This document shows, in pieces, positions 1 through 6,202 of a stretch of 6,202 bases of DNA. The DNA lies in assembly GCA_051888795.1 (NCBI GenBank), contig JBJFCD010000004.1, forward strand, positions 1-6,202. The letters are read 5' to 3'. This DNA is from MD308 sp051888795 (GTDB taxonomy: Bacteria > Bacillota > Clostridia > Lachnospirales > Lachnospiraceae). Within the stretch, counting starts at the first letter, position 1. Each line of letters starts with the position of its first letter. Both the position numbers and the translations under genes were made by a program. A model generated the notes under the pieces. That model did no database searches. It was not told the origin of the DNA and saw only the letters and a list, made by a program, of their open reading frames with translations.

Positions 1-925
1 TTTGCTGATAAAATACAACATCACTGCTATGTGTTGTATTTTCCCGGCAATTGGGCTATATTATCTTATTCGCGAGCGCCACTCTGTTTGGCGACAGTTA
101 CTTGCATGCGTTGCCGGTTTTGCTGCCCTCGTATTGCCGTTTCTCATATATTTCCTTATCCAAGGCAACTTCTCTGCTTTTATACAGGAATATTTTATCA
201 ATACCTTGCAGACGATAGAGAAATTAAATAATTCGGAATCCCCAATAATTAGAATTGCGAAATCATTTAAGTTAATTATACTTAATAAATATATTTTGGC
301 AATACTCATCTTTTTGCTTCTGAGTGTTATTCTATTTGCTATAAGTATTCCTAAAAACAAGAAGGTTTTATATGTGATATTTTTCACATTTCTGTTTATT
401 ACACAGCAAAATACGCATCATTTTTATTATTTCGCGGCATTGAATTTTATGGCTTTGTTTTTTCCTGTGGCCTTTTTCAGAATAATTAGAAAAAGGTGTT
501 GTATATTAGTTGCTATTGTTTGTTTGGTTGCTTTGACAGGATATTCATTGCGAGTGTCTAATGGGAGTCAATGTATGATATTTAATAATAATGCTAAGAA
601 GTCATTTGAAAAAGTTGAGAAAGTGATTCGTTGCAGAGGTGTTGAAGGCATAAAGATATGTAATATATATAGAGAGAGAGGTATAGGTATAAAATCTGAA
701 AGTTTACCGGCGACAAAATATTGGGCACGTCAGGGTGGGTATACGAGAGAGATGAATGAAGATTTGTTTGGTGCAGTAAAATTGAAAAAACCTGATGTGG
801 TGGTTATGGACACAAATGAAGATTCGTTTACACATTTAGAATTTGTTGAAAACTGTGGGTACAGAAGAATATTTGATGAAGAAATAAGCACCATGGGACG
901 TGTAGTTGTACTATCAAAGTATTGA
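1..925 (+). CDS. Membrane glycosyltransferase, GT39/PMT-like, C-terminal part (5' end outside window)
   Basis: This is the C-terminal 307 residues or so of a polytopic membrane protein, cut by the left window edge. The frame is open from the first bases and the TTG at 2 is not a convincing start. About six hydrophobic segments are visible, near residues 5-23, 33-53, 97-115, 122-136, 141-160 and 166-183 (counting from base 2). A soluble tail of about 120 residues follows, containing KPDVVVMD (263-270) and ending in VVVLSKY. Lysine at the start of a helix, a glycine-rich helix ending in a proline, a QQNTHHFYYF stretch before the next helix and a short soluble tail resemble GT39 (ArnT/PMT-like) proteins, which use polyprenyl-phosphate sugars on the periplasmic face. 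The catalytic N-terminal loop is not in view, so activity cannot be judged. Another multi-spanning envelope enzyme, even a Wzy-like polymerase, is possible. It ends 22 bases before the flippase. GC falls sharply after about base 180. Confidence 0.7.
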   Translation, partial: LLIKYNITAMCCIFPAIGLYYLIRERHSVWRQLLACVAGFAALVLPFLIYFLIQGNFSAFIQEYFINTLQTIEKLNNSESPIIRIAKSFKLIILNKYILAILIFLLLSVILFAISIPKNKKVLYVIFFTFLFITQQNTHHFYYFAALNFMALFFPVAFFRIIRKRCCILVAIVCLVALTGYSLRVSNGSQCMIFNNNAKKSFEKVEKVIRCRGVEGIKICNIYRERGIGIKSESLPATKYWARQGGYTREMNEDLFGAVKLKKPDVVVMDTNEDSFTHLEFVENCGYRRIFDEEISTMGRVVVLSKY

Positions 926-947
926 AAAATAAATTATAAGTAACAAA

Positions 948-2489
948 GTGTCTGCAGGGAAAGAGTCTACAACAGAAGCAAATCATCGCATTGCAAAGAA
1001 CACCTTGATGCTGTATTTCAGGATGTTTATTACAATGCTTGTGGGGGTATTTACTTCACGAGTGTTTTTGAGTGCGCTTGGATTTGAAGATTATGGCATT
1101 TATAATGTTGTGGCAGGAGTTGTTAGCATGATGGGCATAATAACTGGTATGTTAACACAGGGTACAATGCGGTTTATGGCATATTCTATTGGTAGTGAAA
1201 ACGAAACTGGGCAGGCAAATACATTCTCGGCATTAATGTCGATTCATATTGCTTTCGCTTTACTATTGCTTTTAGTTGGGGAAACGTTAGGATTGTGGTT
1301 CTTAAACACTTATGTGGTGTTTGATGTTTCGCGCACTGATGCTGTTAATTTTGTATATCAGTTATCTTTGATTGGTGCATGTGTTGCCTTTATTCAGATT
1401 CCGTTTAATGCGGCAATAATTGCAAAAGAAAAAATGAATGTATTTGCATATATCAGTATATATGATGTTGTTGTGAAGCTATTGATCGTATTAGTGTTGT
1501 TCGTTGTTGACTACGATAAATTGAAACTGTATTCAACGATGCTGATTGCGTCAACATTGACAACTTTTATGATATACAGATGTTATTGTAGATATAATTT
1601 TAATTTTTGCAAGTTTAATTTTTTATGGGACAGAGAATTGTATCGAAGAATGAGTGGATATGTGGGTTGGAACGCAATTGGAGTAATGGCATTTACGATA
1701 AAAAGCCAATCGATTGTAGTTCTGGTAAATATGTTTTTTGGCCCGATTGTGAATGCTGCATACGCAATTGCTTCTACAATAGCAAATATGGTGAATCAAT
1801 TTATTAATGGCTTCCAAACAGCAGTAAATCCTCAGATTATAAAGAGTTATGCGGGTGGTGATGTTGAACGAAGTACTCAACTTGTTATAAACAATGCAAA
1901 ATTTTCATCATATTTGTTGCTTTTGTTTGCTGTACCGCTATTTATTGAGATGGAAGAAGTGCTCACAATCTGGCTTGGTAAGTTCCCTGAGTATACGGTG
2001 GACTTTGGCAGGTTCGTTTTGGTACAACTAATGTTTCAGGCCATAGATTACCCTGTTGGGTACGGTATTCATGCAGTTGGAAAGATGAAATTGCCAAATA
2101 TCACATCGTCGTTTATATATATGTCAATACTGCCAATATGCTATTTATCAATAAAGCTTGGCGCAAATCCAATCACTGCCTATTTGTTGTCAATAAGTGT
2201 ATATCCTTTTGCATTTGTTTGTGATATATTAATCTTACGGCATTATACAAAAATTTCTATATTAACGTTCATAAAAGAGGTTCTTTTGAGAACAATTATA
2301 ATCATTGCTGTCGCTGCTATAATGCCAACATATATTCATTATAATATGGAAAGTGGATTTATGCGGTTGGTGGTGGTGTGTGTAGTGTCGCTTGTGATTT
2401 CGTCTTGTTTAATATATAGGTTTGGATTAGGTGTTGAGGCGCGTCAGCAATTACTCATATTTGTTAAATCCCGATTGCTTAAAAGATGA
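948..2489 (+). CDS. Wzx-type polysaccharide flippase (oligosaccharide flippase, MOP superfamily)
   Basis: Predicted inner-membrane flippase of 513 residues that would move undecaprenyl-linked repeat units from the cytoplasmic to the periplasmic face. The length is normal for the family, and hydrophobic segments run through the whole protein, roughly 12-14 by eye. The N-terminal block RIAKNTLMLYFRM (14-26), then SRVFLSALG (37-45) and EDYGIYNVVAG (47-57), is characteristic of Bacteroidetes 'lipopolysaccharide biosynthesis protein' flippases. IPFNAAIIAKEKMN (151-164) and NPQIIKSYAGGD (294-305) also fit. The start is GTG at 948: an in-frame stop lies at 930-932, and the first in-frame ATG (codon 21) would remove the conserved RIAKNTL block. 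No Shine-Dalgarno motif precedes it, only an A-rich leader. It follows the membrane glycosyltransferase by 22 bases and its stop overlaps the next start as ATGA. The family assignment is firm; the transported glycan is unknown. Confidence 0.93.
   Translation: MSAGKESTTEANHRIAKNTLMLYFRMFITMLVGVFTSRVFLSALGFEDYGIYNVVAGVVSMMGIITGMLTQGTMRFMAYSIGSENETGQANTFSALMSIHIAFALLLLLVGETLGLWFLNTYVVFDVSRTDAVNFVYQLSLIGACVAFIQIPFNAAIIAKEKMNVFAYISIYDVVVKLLIVLVLFVVDYDKLKLYSTMLIASTLTTFMIYRCYCRYNFNFCKFNFLWDRELYRRMSGYVGWNAIGVMAFTIKSQSIVVLVNMFFGPIVNAAYAIASTIANMVNQFINGFQTAVNPQIIKSYAGGDVERSTQLVINNAKFSSYLLLLFAVPLFIEMEEVLTIWLGKFPEYTVDFGRFVLVQLMFQAIDYPVGYGIHAVGKMKLPNITSSFIYMSILPICYLSIKLGANPITAYLLSISVYPFAFVCDILILRHYTKISILTFIKEVLLRTIIIIAVAAIMPTYIHYNMESGFMRLVVVCVVSLVISSCLIYRFGLGVEARQQLLIFVKSRLLKR
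2486..2489 (+). other. ATGA stop-start overlap, flippase to first GT2
   Basis: The flippase TGA (2487-2489) and the GT2 ATG (2486-2488) share bases. This arrangement usually means translational coupling by re-initiation, which would keep the two products in proportion. Coupling is inferred from the layout. Confidence 0.8.
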
Positions 2490-3415
2490 GTTGCCCAAGA
2501 TTTTCGTTTGTTTTACCTGCTTATAAGGGAAGATATTTGGCTGAATCAATACAAAGCATTTTGGCACAAACTGTTACCGATTTTGAGTTGGTGATTGTCA
2601 ACGATTGTTCGCCCGATGATATAGCCAGCATTGTGGCAGTTAATTCCGATGAAAGGATTCGCTATTATGAAAATGAGCAAAACATTGGTGGTTCGGATTT
2701 AGTGGCGCAGTGGAATAAATGCTTGAGTTATGCTCGTGGCGAATATGTAATTCTTGCTACTGATGACGACCTGTATGAACCAAATTTTCTTGAGGCCTTT
2801 GTTCCGCTAATTGAAAAATACCCTGAAGTGGGCGTGTTTAGAGCTCGTACCGTTAGTGTATATTCAGATGGGAAAATTATCTCATTAGATAAAGGCTATC
2901 GAGAGTTTCTACGGATAGAAGAATTTTTTTATCATTATTTGTCTGGAATTAAAGGTGGAATACCTCAACTTATGTTTGTCCGTAGCAAACTGATTGAATC
3001 TGGTGGTTTTATAAATTTCCCATTGGCTTGGGGCAGTGATGATGCGACAATGTTAAAAATGGCATTTAACGGGATTGTACATTCTCAAGAGTTTCTAGTA
3101 AAGTTCAGATGGTCGGACATAAATATTTCAAGTGACCATACTGCAAGGACATCTTTGTCTAAGCTTGATGCCCGATTACTTTTTTGTTATTTCGTGGGGA
3201 AAATTGTTCGTAAGATGTGTTTCCAAAACACTTGCATTGGTGGCTATCTGAGAAATCAATTAGTTGATAATCTTAAAAACATACAGAAAGTAATTGTTAT
3301 TAAAGCATTTCGAGATGTTCCTTTAGGGGGCTTTATTTCAGCTGTAAAAATGATTATCAGAAGCGAATTATTTAAATTTAGGGATATTTTGTCAATAGTG
3401 TATCATTATATATGA
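2486..3415 (+). CDS. Glycosyltransferase family 2 (GT-A fold)
   Basis: Cytoplasmic or membrane-associated sugar transferase of 309 residues, expected to move a sugar from a nucleotide-sugar donor to the lipid-linked repeat unit. The GT-A domain fills the first two thirds: FSFVLPAYKGRYLAESIQSI (6-25) is the nucleotide-binding first strand and helix, VIVNDCSPDD (37-45 region) follows, and TDDD (92-95) is the metal-binding DXD-type motif. The stretch IGGSDLVAQWNKCLSYARGEY (67-87 region) is typical of a family 2 subgroup with a WN.CL signature. WGSDDAT (182-188) probably supplies the catalytic acidic residue, and FRWSDINISSD (207-217) is a conserved late motif of this subgroup. The last 80 residues are basic and hydrophobic and may touch the membrane. 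Start and stop both overlap the neighbours through ATGA, implying coupled translation with the flippase and the next transferase. Donor and linkage cannot be inferred. Confidence 0.93.
   Translation: MSCPRFSFVLPAYKGRYLAESIQSILAQTVTDFELVIVNDCSPDDIASIVAVNSDERIRYYENEQNIGGSDLVAQWNKCLSYARGEYVILATDDDLYEPNFLEAFVPLIEKYPEVGVFRARTVSVYSDGKIISLDKGYREFLRIEEFFYHYLSGIKGGIPQLMFVRSKLIESGGFINFPLAWGSDDATMLKMAFNGIVHSQEFLVKFRWSDINISSDHTARTSLSKLDARLLFCYFVGKIVRKMCFQNTCIGGYLRNQLVDNLKNIQKVIVIKAFRDVPLGGFISAVKMIIRSELFKFRDILSIVYHYI
3412..3415 (+). other. ATGA stop-start overlap between the two adjacent GT2 genes
   Basis: The ATG of the second GT2 (3412-3414) overlaps the TGA of the first (3413-3415). No Shine-Dalgarno-like motif is visible in the AT-rich bases before it, so re-initiation by the terminating ribosome is the likely route to expression. 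Confidence 0.8.
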
Positions 3416-4242
3416 AACTTTCAATTATAACCATCAACTATAATAATTGTGACGGTCTGAGGCGCACAATTGAGAGTGTTGTAAATCAGACGTGCCGTGA
3501 TTTTGAGTATATCATCATTGATGGGGGTAGCACCGACGGTAGTGTTGATGTGATAAAAAAATATGCATCCCAGATTGATTATTGGGTTAGTGAACCAGAC
3601 AAGGGCATATATAACGCAATGAACAAAGGTGTGGCTGTGGCAAAAGGAGAGTATTGCTTGTTTATGAATTCGGGCGATTGCTTATACAAAAGTAATGTGA
3701 TTCATGATGTGTTGGCGCATGGCTTAGATGCTGATGTGGTAACGGGAGGTATTGAATATGCGGATAAAAATATTTATTTTGCTCCATCAAAAGTGAGCAT
3801 GCGTCATTTTTATCGACGCACTTTGTTTCACCAAGCTACATTTATTAGCACGGAAGTGCTTCGTCACATACCATATGATGAATCATTAACCATTGCTTCC
3901 GATTGGAAGTTTTTTATTGAGGCAATTGTTGTGAATGGATTTAGTTATAGTCCTATGAATATAATAATCGCCGATATGGAAGCTGGTGGTAGGGGCAGCA
4001 ATGTGGAGGTTAGTAAAAAAGAACATAGTAAAGTGTTGCATGAATTGTTGCCTGAGTATGTGTTTGCCGACTATGACGTTTTTCTTGACGGTGAAGATGA
4101 CTATGACCGTTTCTACAAGAGTGTGAAACACTCTCGGTTCAAGAGGTTGATATTTGTTGTAAATTACGCTTTTTTGAAATTGGTGTATCTTGGCCGACCC
4201 AACTGTTGGTTAAGTAAATATTCAATAAGAAAGAAAATGTAA
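3412..4242 (+). CDS. Glycosyltransferase family 2, WfgS-like subgroup
   Basis: Sugar transferase of 276 residues with a GT-A domain. LSIITINYNNCDGLRRTIES (3-22) is the first strand and helix, IDGGSTDGS (36-44) the donor-binding loop, and SEPDKGIYNAMNKGV (60-74) the signature of the subgroup that includes E. coli WfgS. The DXD position reads NSGD (86-89), which is usual in this subgroup rather than a defect. HQATFIS (140-146) and ASDWKFF (162-168) carry the histidine and aspartate expected late in the catalytic domain, and AGGRGS (191-196) matches the GG(V/I)S loop often seen there. The C-terminal 40 residues are basic and hydrophobic. The ATG overlaps the preceding stop as ATGA. GC by hand count over 3481-3660 is about 42%, clearly above the next gene. 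The role is assembly of the repeat unit; acceptor and sugar are unknown. Confidence 0.93.
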   Translation: MKLSIITINYNNCDGLRRTIESVVNQTCRDFEYIIIDGGSTDGSVDVIKKYASQIDYWVSEPDKGIYNAMNKGVAVAKGEYCLFMNSGDCLYKSNVIHDVLAHGLDADVVTGGIEYADKNIYFAPSKVSMRHFYRRTLFHQATFISTEVLRHIPYDESLTIASDWKFFIEAIVVNGFSYSPMNIIIADMEAGGRGSNVEVSKKEHSKVLHELLPEYVFADYDVFLDGEDDYDRFYKSVKHSRFKRLIFVVNYAFLKLVYLGRPNCWLSKYSIRKKM

Positions 4243-4267
4243 TGATTACTATAACACAATTAGTAAT

Positions 4268-5182
4268 ATGTTAAAGGCCATATATAATAGAATTATATCT
4301 TCAAAGAGTGTAATCCGTGAGTTCGACTTATTATATTTTTTTGATTGTTTGTTTTGTTCGTTAATGCATAGGATGGGTTTTAAGTCAACCCTATTTTCCA
4401 AAAATGAGTCGGATTATCGATATATATATAGGAACTATAAGAAATTAGTTACGTATATAGACAATGAAGAATTTCAAAGCAAAGGTGATACAATTTGGGC
4501 TATTTGGTGGCAAGGCGCAGATGCGGTTAAACCAAAATTAGTGCAAAAATGTTTGGACAGCATTAATAGCAATAAAGGTAAGTTTAAATTTGTTATTATA
4601 GATAAAAATAATTATTCAAAATATATTGATATTGCGAATGTTATACTTGAGAAATTTGAAAATGGCACGATAGGGATTGCCGCTTTCACTGATTACATAC
4701 GTTTCTCATTGCTAAAAAAATATGGAGGATGGTATGTTGATGCCACTATTTTTGCTAATAGATGTTTTGAAGTACCCGTTAATAATTTTTATACTATTCG
4801 ATTGCAGTATGATAAAGAAATAATATCAAAAGCTAGATGGTGTGCTTTTTGTTGGTATTTACCTCCAAAGCATGGATTGACAGAGTTTTTTGTAAGAGCT
4901 TTTGAAGAATATTGGCGTAACCATGATGAGTTAATTAATTATTTTCTTGTAGATTGTCTGGTTCGTGTGTTTTACAGTAGGTCACATTCTTTTAAACATC
5001 AGATTGACTCGTTAATGTCTGATTGCCCAAATTTGTTTTTTTTGCAATCTCTTAATTGTCAACATAGGTATAATGAGGATAGATGGTTTTTCTTGAAAGA
5101 AAATAATAGGTTTTTTAAGTGTAATAGAAAAATTAATTTATATAAACAAGGAAGCTACTATAACAAAATAATGGGATTATAG
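4268..5182 (+). CDS. Capsular polysaccharide synthesis glycosyltransferase (Caps_synth, GT32-like)
   Basis: Probable sugar transferase of 304 residues in the capsular polysaccharide synthesis family, related to GT32 (Och1-like) enzymes. After an N-terminal region of about 70 residues with a hydrophobic patch (21-35), the family landmarks appear in order: IWAIWWQG (77-84 region), FVIIDKNNYSKYI (108-120), then DYIRFSLLKKYGGWYVDAT (142-160). In that last block the aspartate of YVDAT stands where GT32 enzymes carry the metal-binding DXD, and the GG-aromatic-D pattern is normal for this family. The aspartate in FLVDCLV (226-232) is a candidate second acidic residue. The ATG at 4268 is the first in frame and gives a normal length. 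The gene starts 25 bases after its neighbour, one of only two non-overlapping joins here, and its stop directly abuts the next ATG. By hand count parts fall to about 15-30% GC, suggesting a separate origin. Substrate unknown. Confidence 0.87.
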   Translation: MLKAIYNRIISSKSVIREFDLLYFFDCLFCSLMHRMGFKSTLFSKNESDYRYIYRNYKKLVTYIDNEEFQSKGDTIWAIWWQGADAVKPKLVQKCLDSINSNKGKFKFVIIDKNNYSKYIDIANVILEKFENGTIGIAAFTDYIRFSLLKKYGGWYVDATIFANRCFEVPVNNFYTIRLQYDKEIISKARWCAFCWYLPPKHGLTEFFVRAFEEYWRNHDELINYFLVDCLVRVFYSRSHSFKHQIDSLMSDCPNLFFLQSLNCQHRYNEDRWFFLKENNRFFKCNRKINLYKQGSYYNKIMGL

Positions 5183-6133
5183 ATGATTTCAATAATTATT
5201 CCTATATATAATTGTGAGAAATTATTGCCGAGGTGCTTGGAGAGCATCTTGATTCAGGACTATATTGATTATGAAGTGCTGCTAGTGAATGATGGTAGTA
5301 TTGATGGTTCTGCAATGGTTTGTAAAGAGTATGTGGCGAAATCAAGTGGGAAATTCAGATATTTTGAGAAACAAAATGGAGGCGTCAGTTCCGCAAGGAA
5401 TATAGGTCTTGATAATGCAGAAGGAGAGTATATTTGTTTTATTGATGCTGATGACTATGTCTGCCAAAATTATTTGAAATGCTTATATGTGTCTGCGTTC
5501 GAATCAGGTGCAGATCTGGTAATGTGTACAATCTTCTCCAACACAGAATGCGGAAATAAACAAACATTTAATGGACAGGATGAGATTGTGCGTGCAGTTT
5601 TAGCTATTAAAAAGAATCAAGGTCCATGGTGTAAACTTTTTAAACGAGAACTGATTGGGGAACTTAGATTTAGTGAAAATGTATATATGGGAGAAGATAC
5701 GCTTTTTTGTGTAGAATATGCAAAACGATGTAAAACAGCTTTATATAAACCAGATAGATTATATTATTATGAAACCCCTACTTCTAGTGTTAGATATCGT
5801 ACAAATAAAAAGGCGTTTAAGCGATATTTGACATTGATTGATTCAAGATTTTTAATGCTGACAAATATTGTTGGGCTAAATTCAAACACAATAGAATTGC
5901 TCCAACAAGAATTGATTTTGGCAATTAAGTCGTGTGCCATGTTTGCCACAATTCTTAATGATTTGTATTCTATTAATTATGTTGCTAAGCGTGCAAAAGA
6001 GTTATTGGTTGACATTAATTATAGTGATTCAGAAATAATTTTGTTGGTATTGTCCCCGATATTATATTATTTAAGAAAGAAGTTTTCACAAAAAAAAGAT
6101 GCGTTAATATACAAACTTAGACATATAAAATGA
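5183..6133 (+). CDS. Glycosyltransferase family 2 (EpsJ/WcaA-like)
   Basis: Sugar transferase of 316 residues with a textbook N-terminal GT-A domain. ISIIIPIYNCEKLLPRCLES (2-21) is the first strand and helix, LLVNDGSIDGS (33-43) the donor loop, KQNGGVSSARNIGL (63-76) the signature helix, and FIDADDYV (86-93) contains the DXD metal site. WCKLFKRE (149-156) and MGEDTLF (169-175) are the expected downstream motifs, with the ED pair the likely catalytic base region. The C-terminal third is alpha-helical in character and ends in a very basic tail (RKKFSQKKDALIYKLRHIK) that may bind the membrane surface. The ATG immediately follows the previous stop with no spacer, and the TGA overlaps the next ATG. 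An A8 run at 6090-6097 lies in the last 15 codons. Closest by motif to EpsJ/WcaA-type transferases of exopolysaccharide loci; sugar specificity unknown. Confidence 0.94.
   Translation: MISIIIPIYNCEKLLPRCLESILIQDYIDYEVLLVNDGSIDGSAMVCKEYVAKSSGKFRYFEKQNGGVSSARNIGLDNAEGEYICFIDADDYVCQNYLKCLYVSAFESGADLVMCTIFSNTECGNKQTFNGQDEIVRAVLAIKKNQGPWCKLFKRELIGELRFSENVYMGEDTLFCVEYAKRCKTALYKPDRLYYYETPTSSVRYRTNKKAFKRYLTLIDSRFLMLTNIVGLNSNTIELLQQELILAIKSCAMFATILNDLYSINYVAKRAKELLVDINYSDSEIILLVLSPILYYLRKKFSQKKDALIYKLRHIK
6130..6133 (+). other. ATGA stop-start overlap, third GT2 to GT4
   Basis: The GT4-like ATG (6130-6132) overlaps the GT2 stop TGA (6131-6133). This supports the short right-edge frame being a real gene, since it repeats the join seen twice earlier in the cluster. 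Confidence 0.75.
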
Positions 6134-6202
6134 AACGAATACTCTACATTCAGGATCATTTGGGGCTTGGGGGGATTAGCACGGTAACCGCAGCCAAGCA
6201 AA
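6130..6202 (+). CDS. Probable glycosyltransferase family 4, N-terminal fragment (3' end outside window)
   Basis: Only the first 24 codons are inside the window, beginning MKRILYIQDHLGLGGISTVT. A short basic-hydrophobic first strand followed by a GxGG loop is how GT-B fold, family 4 transferases begin (the usual form is a strand ending in a loop such as GGxE or GGIxxV). The ATG overlaps the preceding gene's TGA as ATGA, in keeping with a further transferase of the same operon. GC rises again here (for example the G-rich stretch 6160-6176). With so little sequence the family call is an inference from the N-terminal pattern alone. Confidence 0.72.
   Translation, partial: MKRILYIQDHLGLGGISTVTAAKQ

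Noticed and set aside
86..89. Loss of a DXD motif in the second GT2 (residues 86-89 read NSGD)
   Set aside because: NSGD is usual in the WfgS-like subgroup, so it does not suggest an inactive enzyme. Coordinates here are residue numbers of that protein.
61..387. Open frame on the minus strand opposite the left-edge membrane protein
   Set aside because: The plus-strand frame is a well-formed membrane protein, and the minus frame has no recognisable domain; it is a shadow of hydrophobic codons in AT-rich DNA. The same holds for minus frames at 1623-1880, 3886-4131 and 5767-5949.
926..947. Possible promoter between the membrane protein and the flippase
   Set aside because: The gap is only 22 bases and contains no Bacteroidetes-type TAnnTTTG element; an internal operon spacer is the simpler reading.
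4118..4134. Perfect 7-bp inverted repeat with a GAA loop (AGAGTGT / ACACTCT), a possible terminator or operator
   Set aside because: It lies inside the coding sequence of the second GT2, has a short AT-containing stem and is not followed by a T run, so it is most likely chance.
1..6202. Mobile elements, RNA genes, CRISPR arrays or a defence-type system
   Set aside because: The whole window is covered by seven co-directional polysaccharide genes with gaps of at most 25 bases. No transposase, long repeat, tRNA-like fold or spacer array was seen, and no gene combination points to anything other than glycan assembly.

Overview
The window lies inside one strand-uniform gene cluster for a cell-surface polysaccharide (capsule, exopolysaccharide or O-antigen type). 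All seven genes are on the + strand. The DNA is AT-rich, start codons lack clear Shine-Dalgarno motifs, and the flippase and glycosyltransferases resemble types common in gut Bacteroidales (Bacteroides, Prevotella, Alistipes and relatives). That taxonomic guess comes from general family resemblance and is not proven by any marker gene here.

Layout: (1) from the left edge to 925, the C-terminal part of a multi-pass membrane protein that looks like a GT39-type (ArnT/PMT-like) glycosyltransferase; (2) 948-2489, a Wzx-type flippase with a GTG start; (3) 2486-3415 and (4) 3412-4242, two GT-A family 2 glycosyltransferases; (5) 4268-5182, a capsular polysaccharide synthesis (Caps_synth, GT32-like) glycosyltransferase; (6) 5183-6133, a third family 2 glycosyltransferase of the EpsJ/WcaA kind; (7) from 6130 to the right edge, the first 24 codons of a probable GT4 glycosyltransferase. 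The genes overlap by ATGA, abut, or are at most 25 bases apart. I see no promoter, terminator, RNA gene, mobile element or CRISPR array, and no gene-free stretch over 30 bases, so the window is probably the interior of one long transcript.

Together the cytoplasmic transferases (genes 3-7) would each add one sugar to an undecaprenyl-linked repeat unit, and the flippase would move the finished unit across the inner membrane. The membrane protein at the left may act on the periplasmic face. No initiating sugar-phosphate transferase, clear Wzy polymerase, chain-length regulator, export protein or nucleotide-sugar synthesis gene is in view; these are presumably outside the window. Sugar specificities cannot be read from the sequence.

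I do not find an undescribed system. The most notable points are uneven base composition (a drop near 180-240 and a very AT-rich gene 5), which suggests a cassette-built locus, and a tiny open frame bridging genes 4 and 5.
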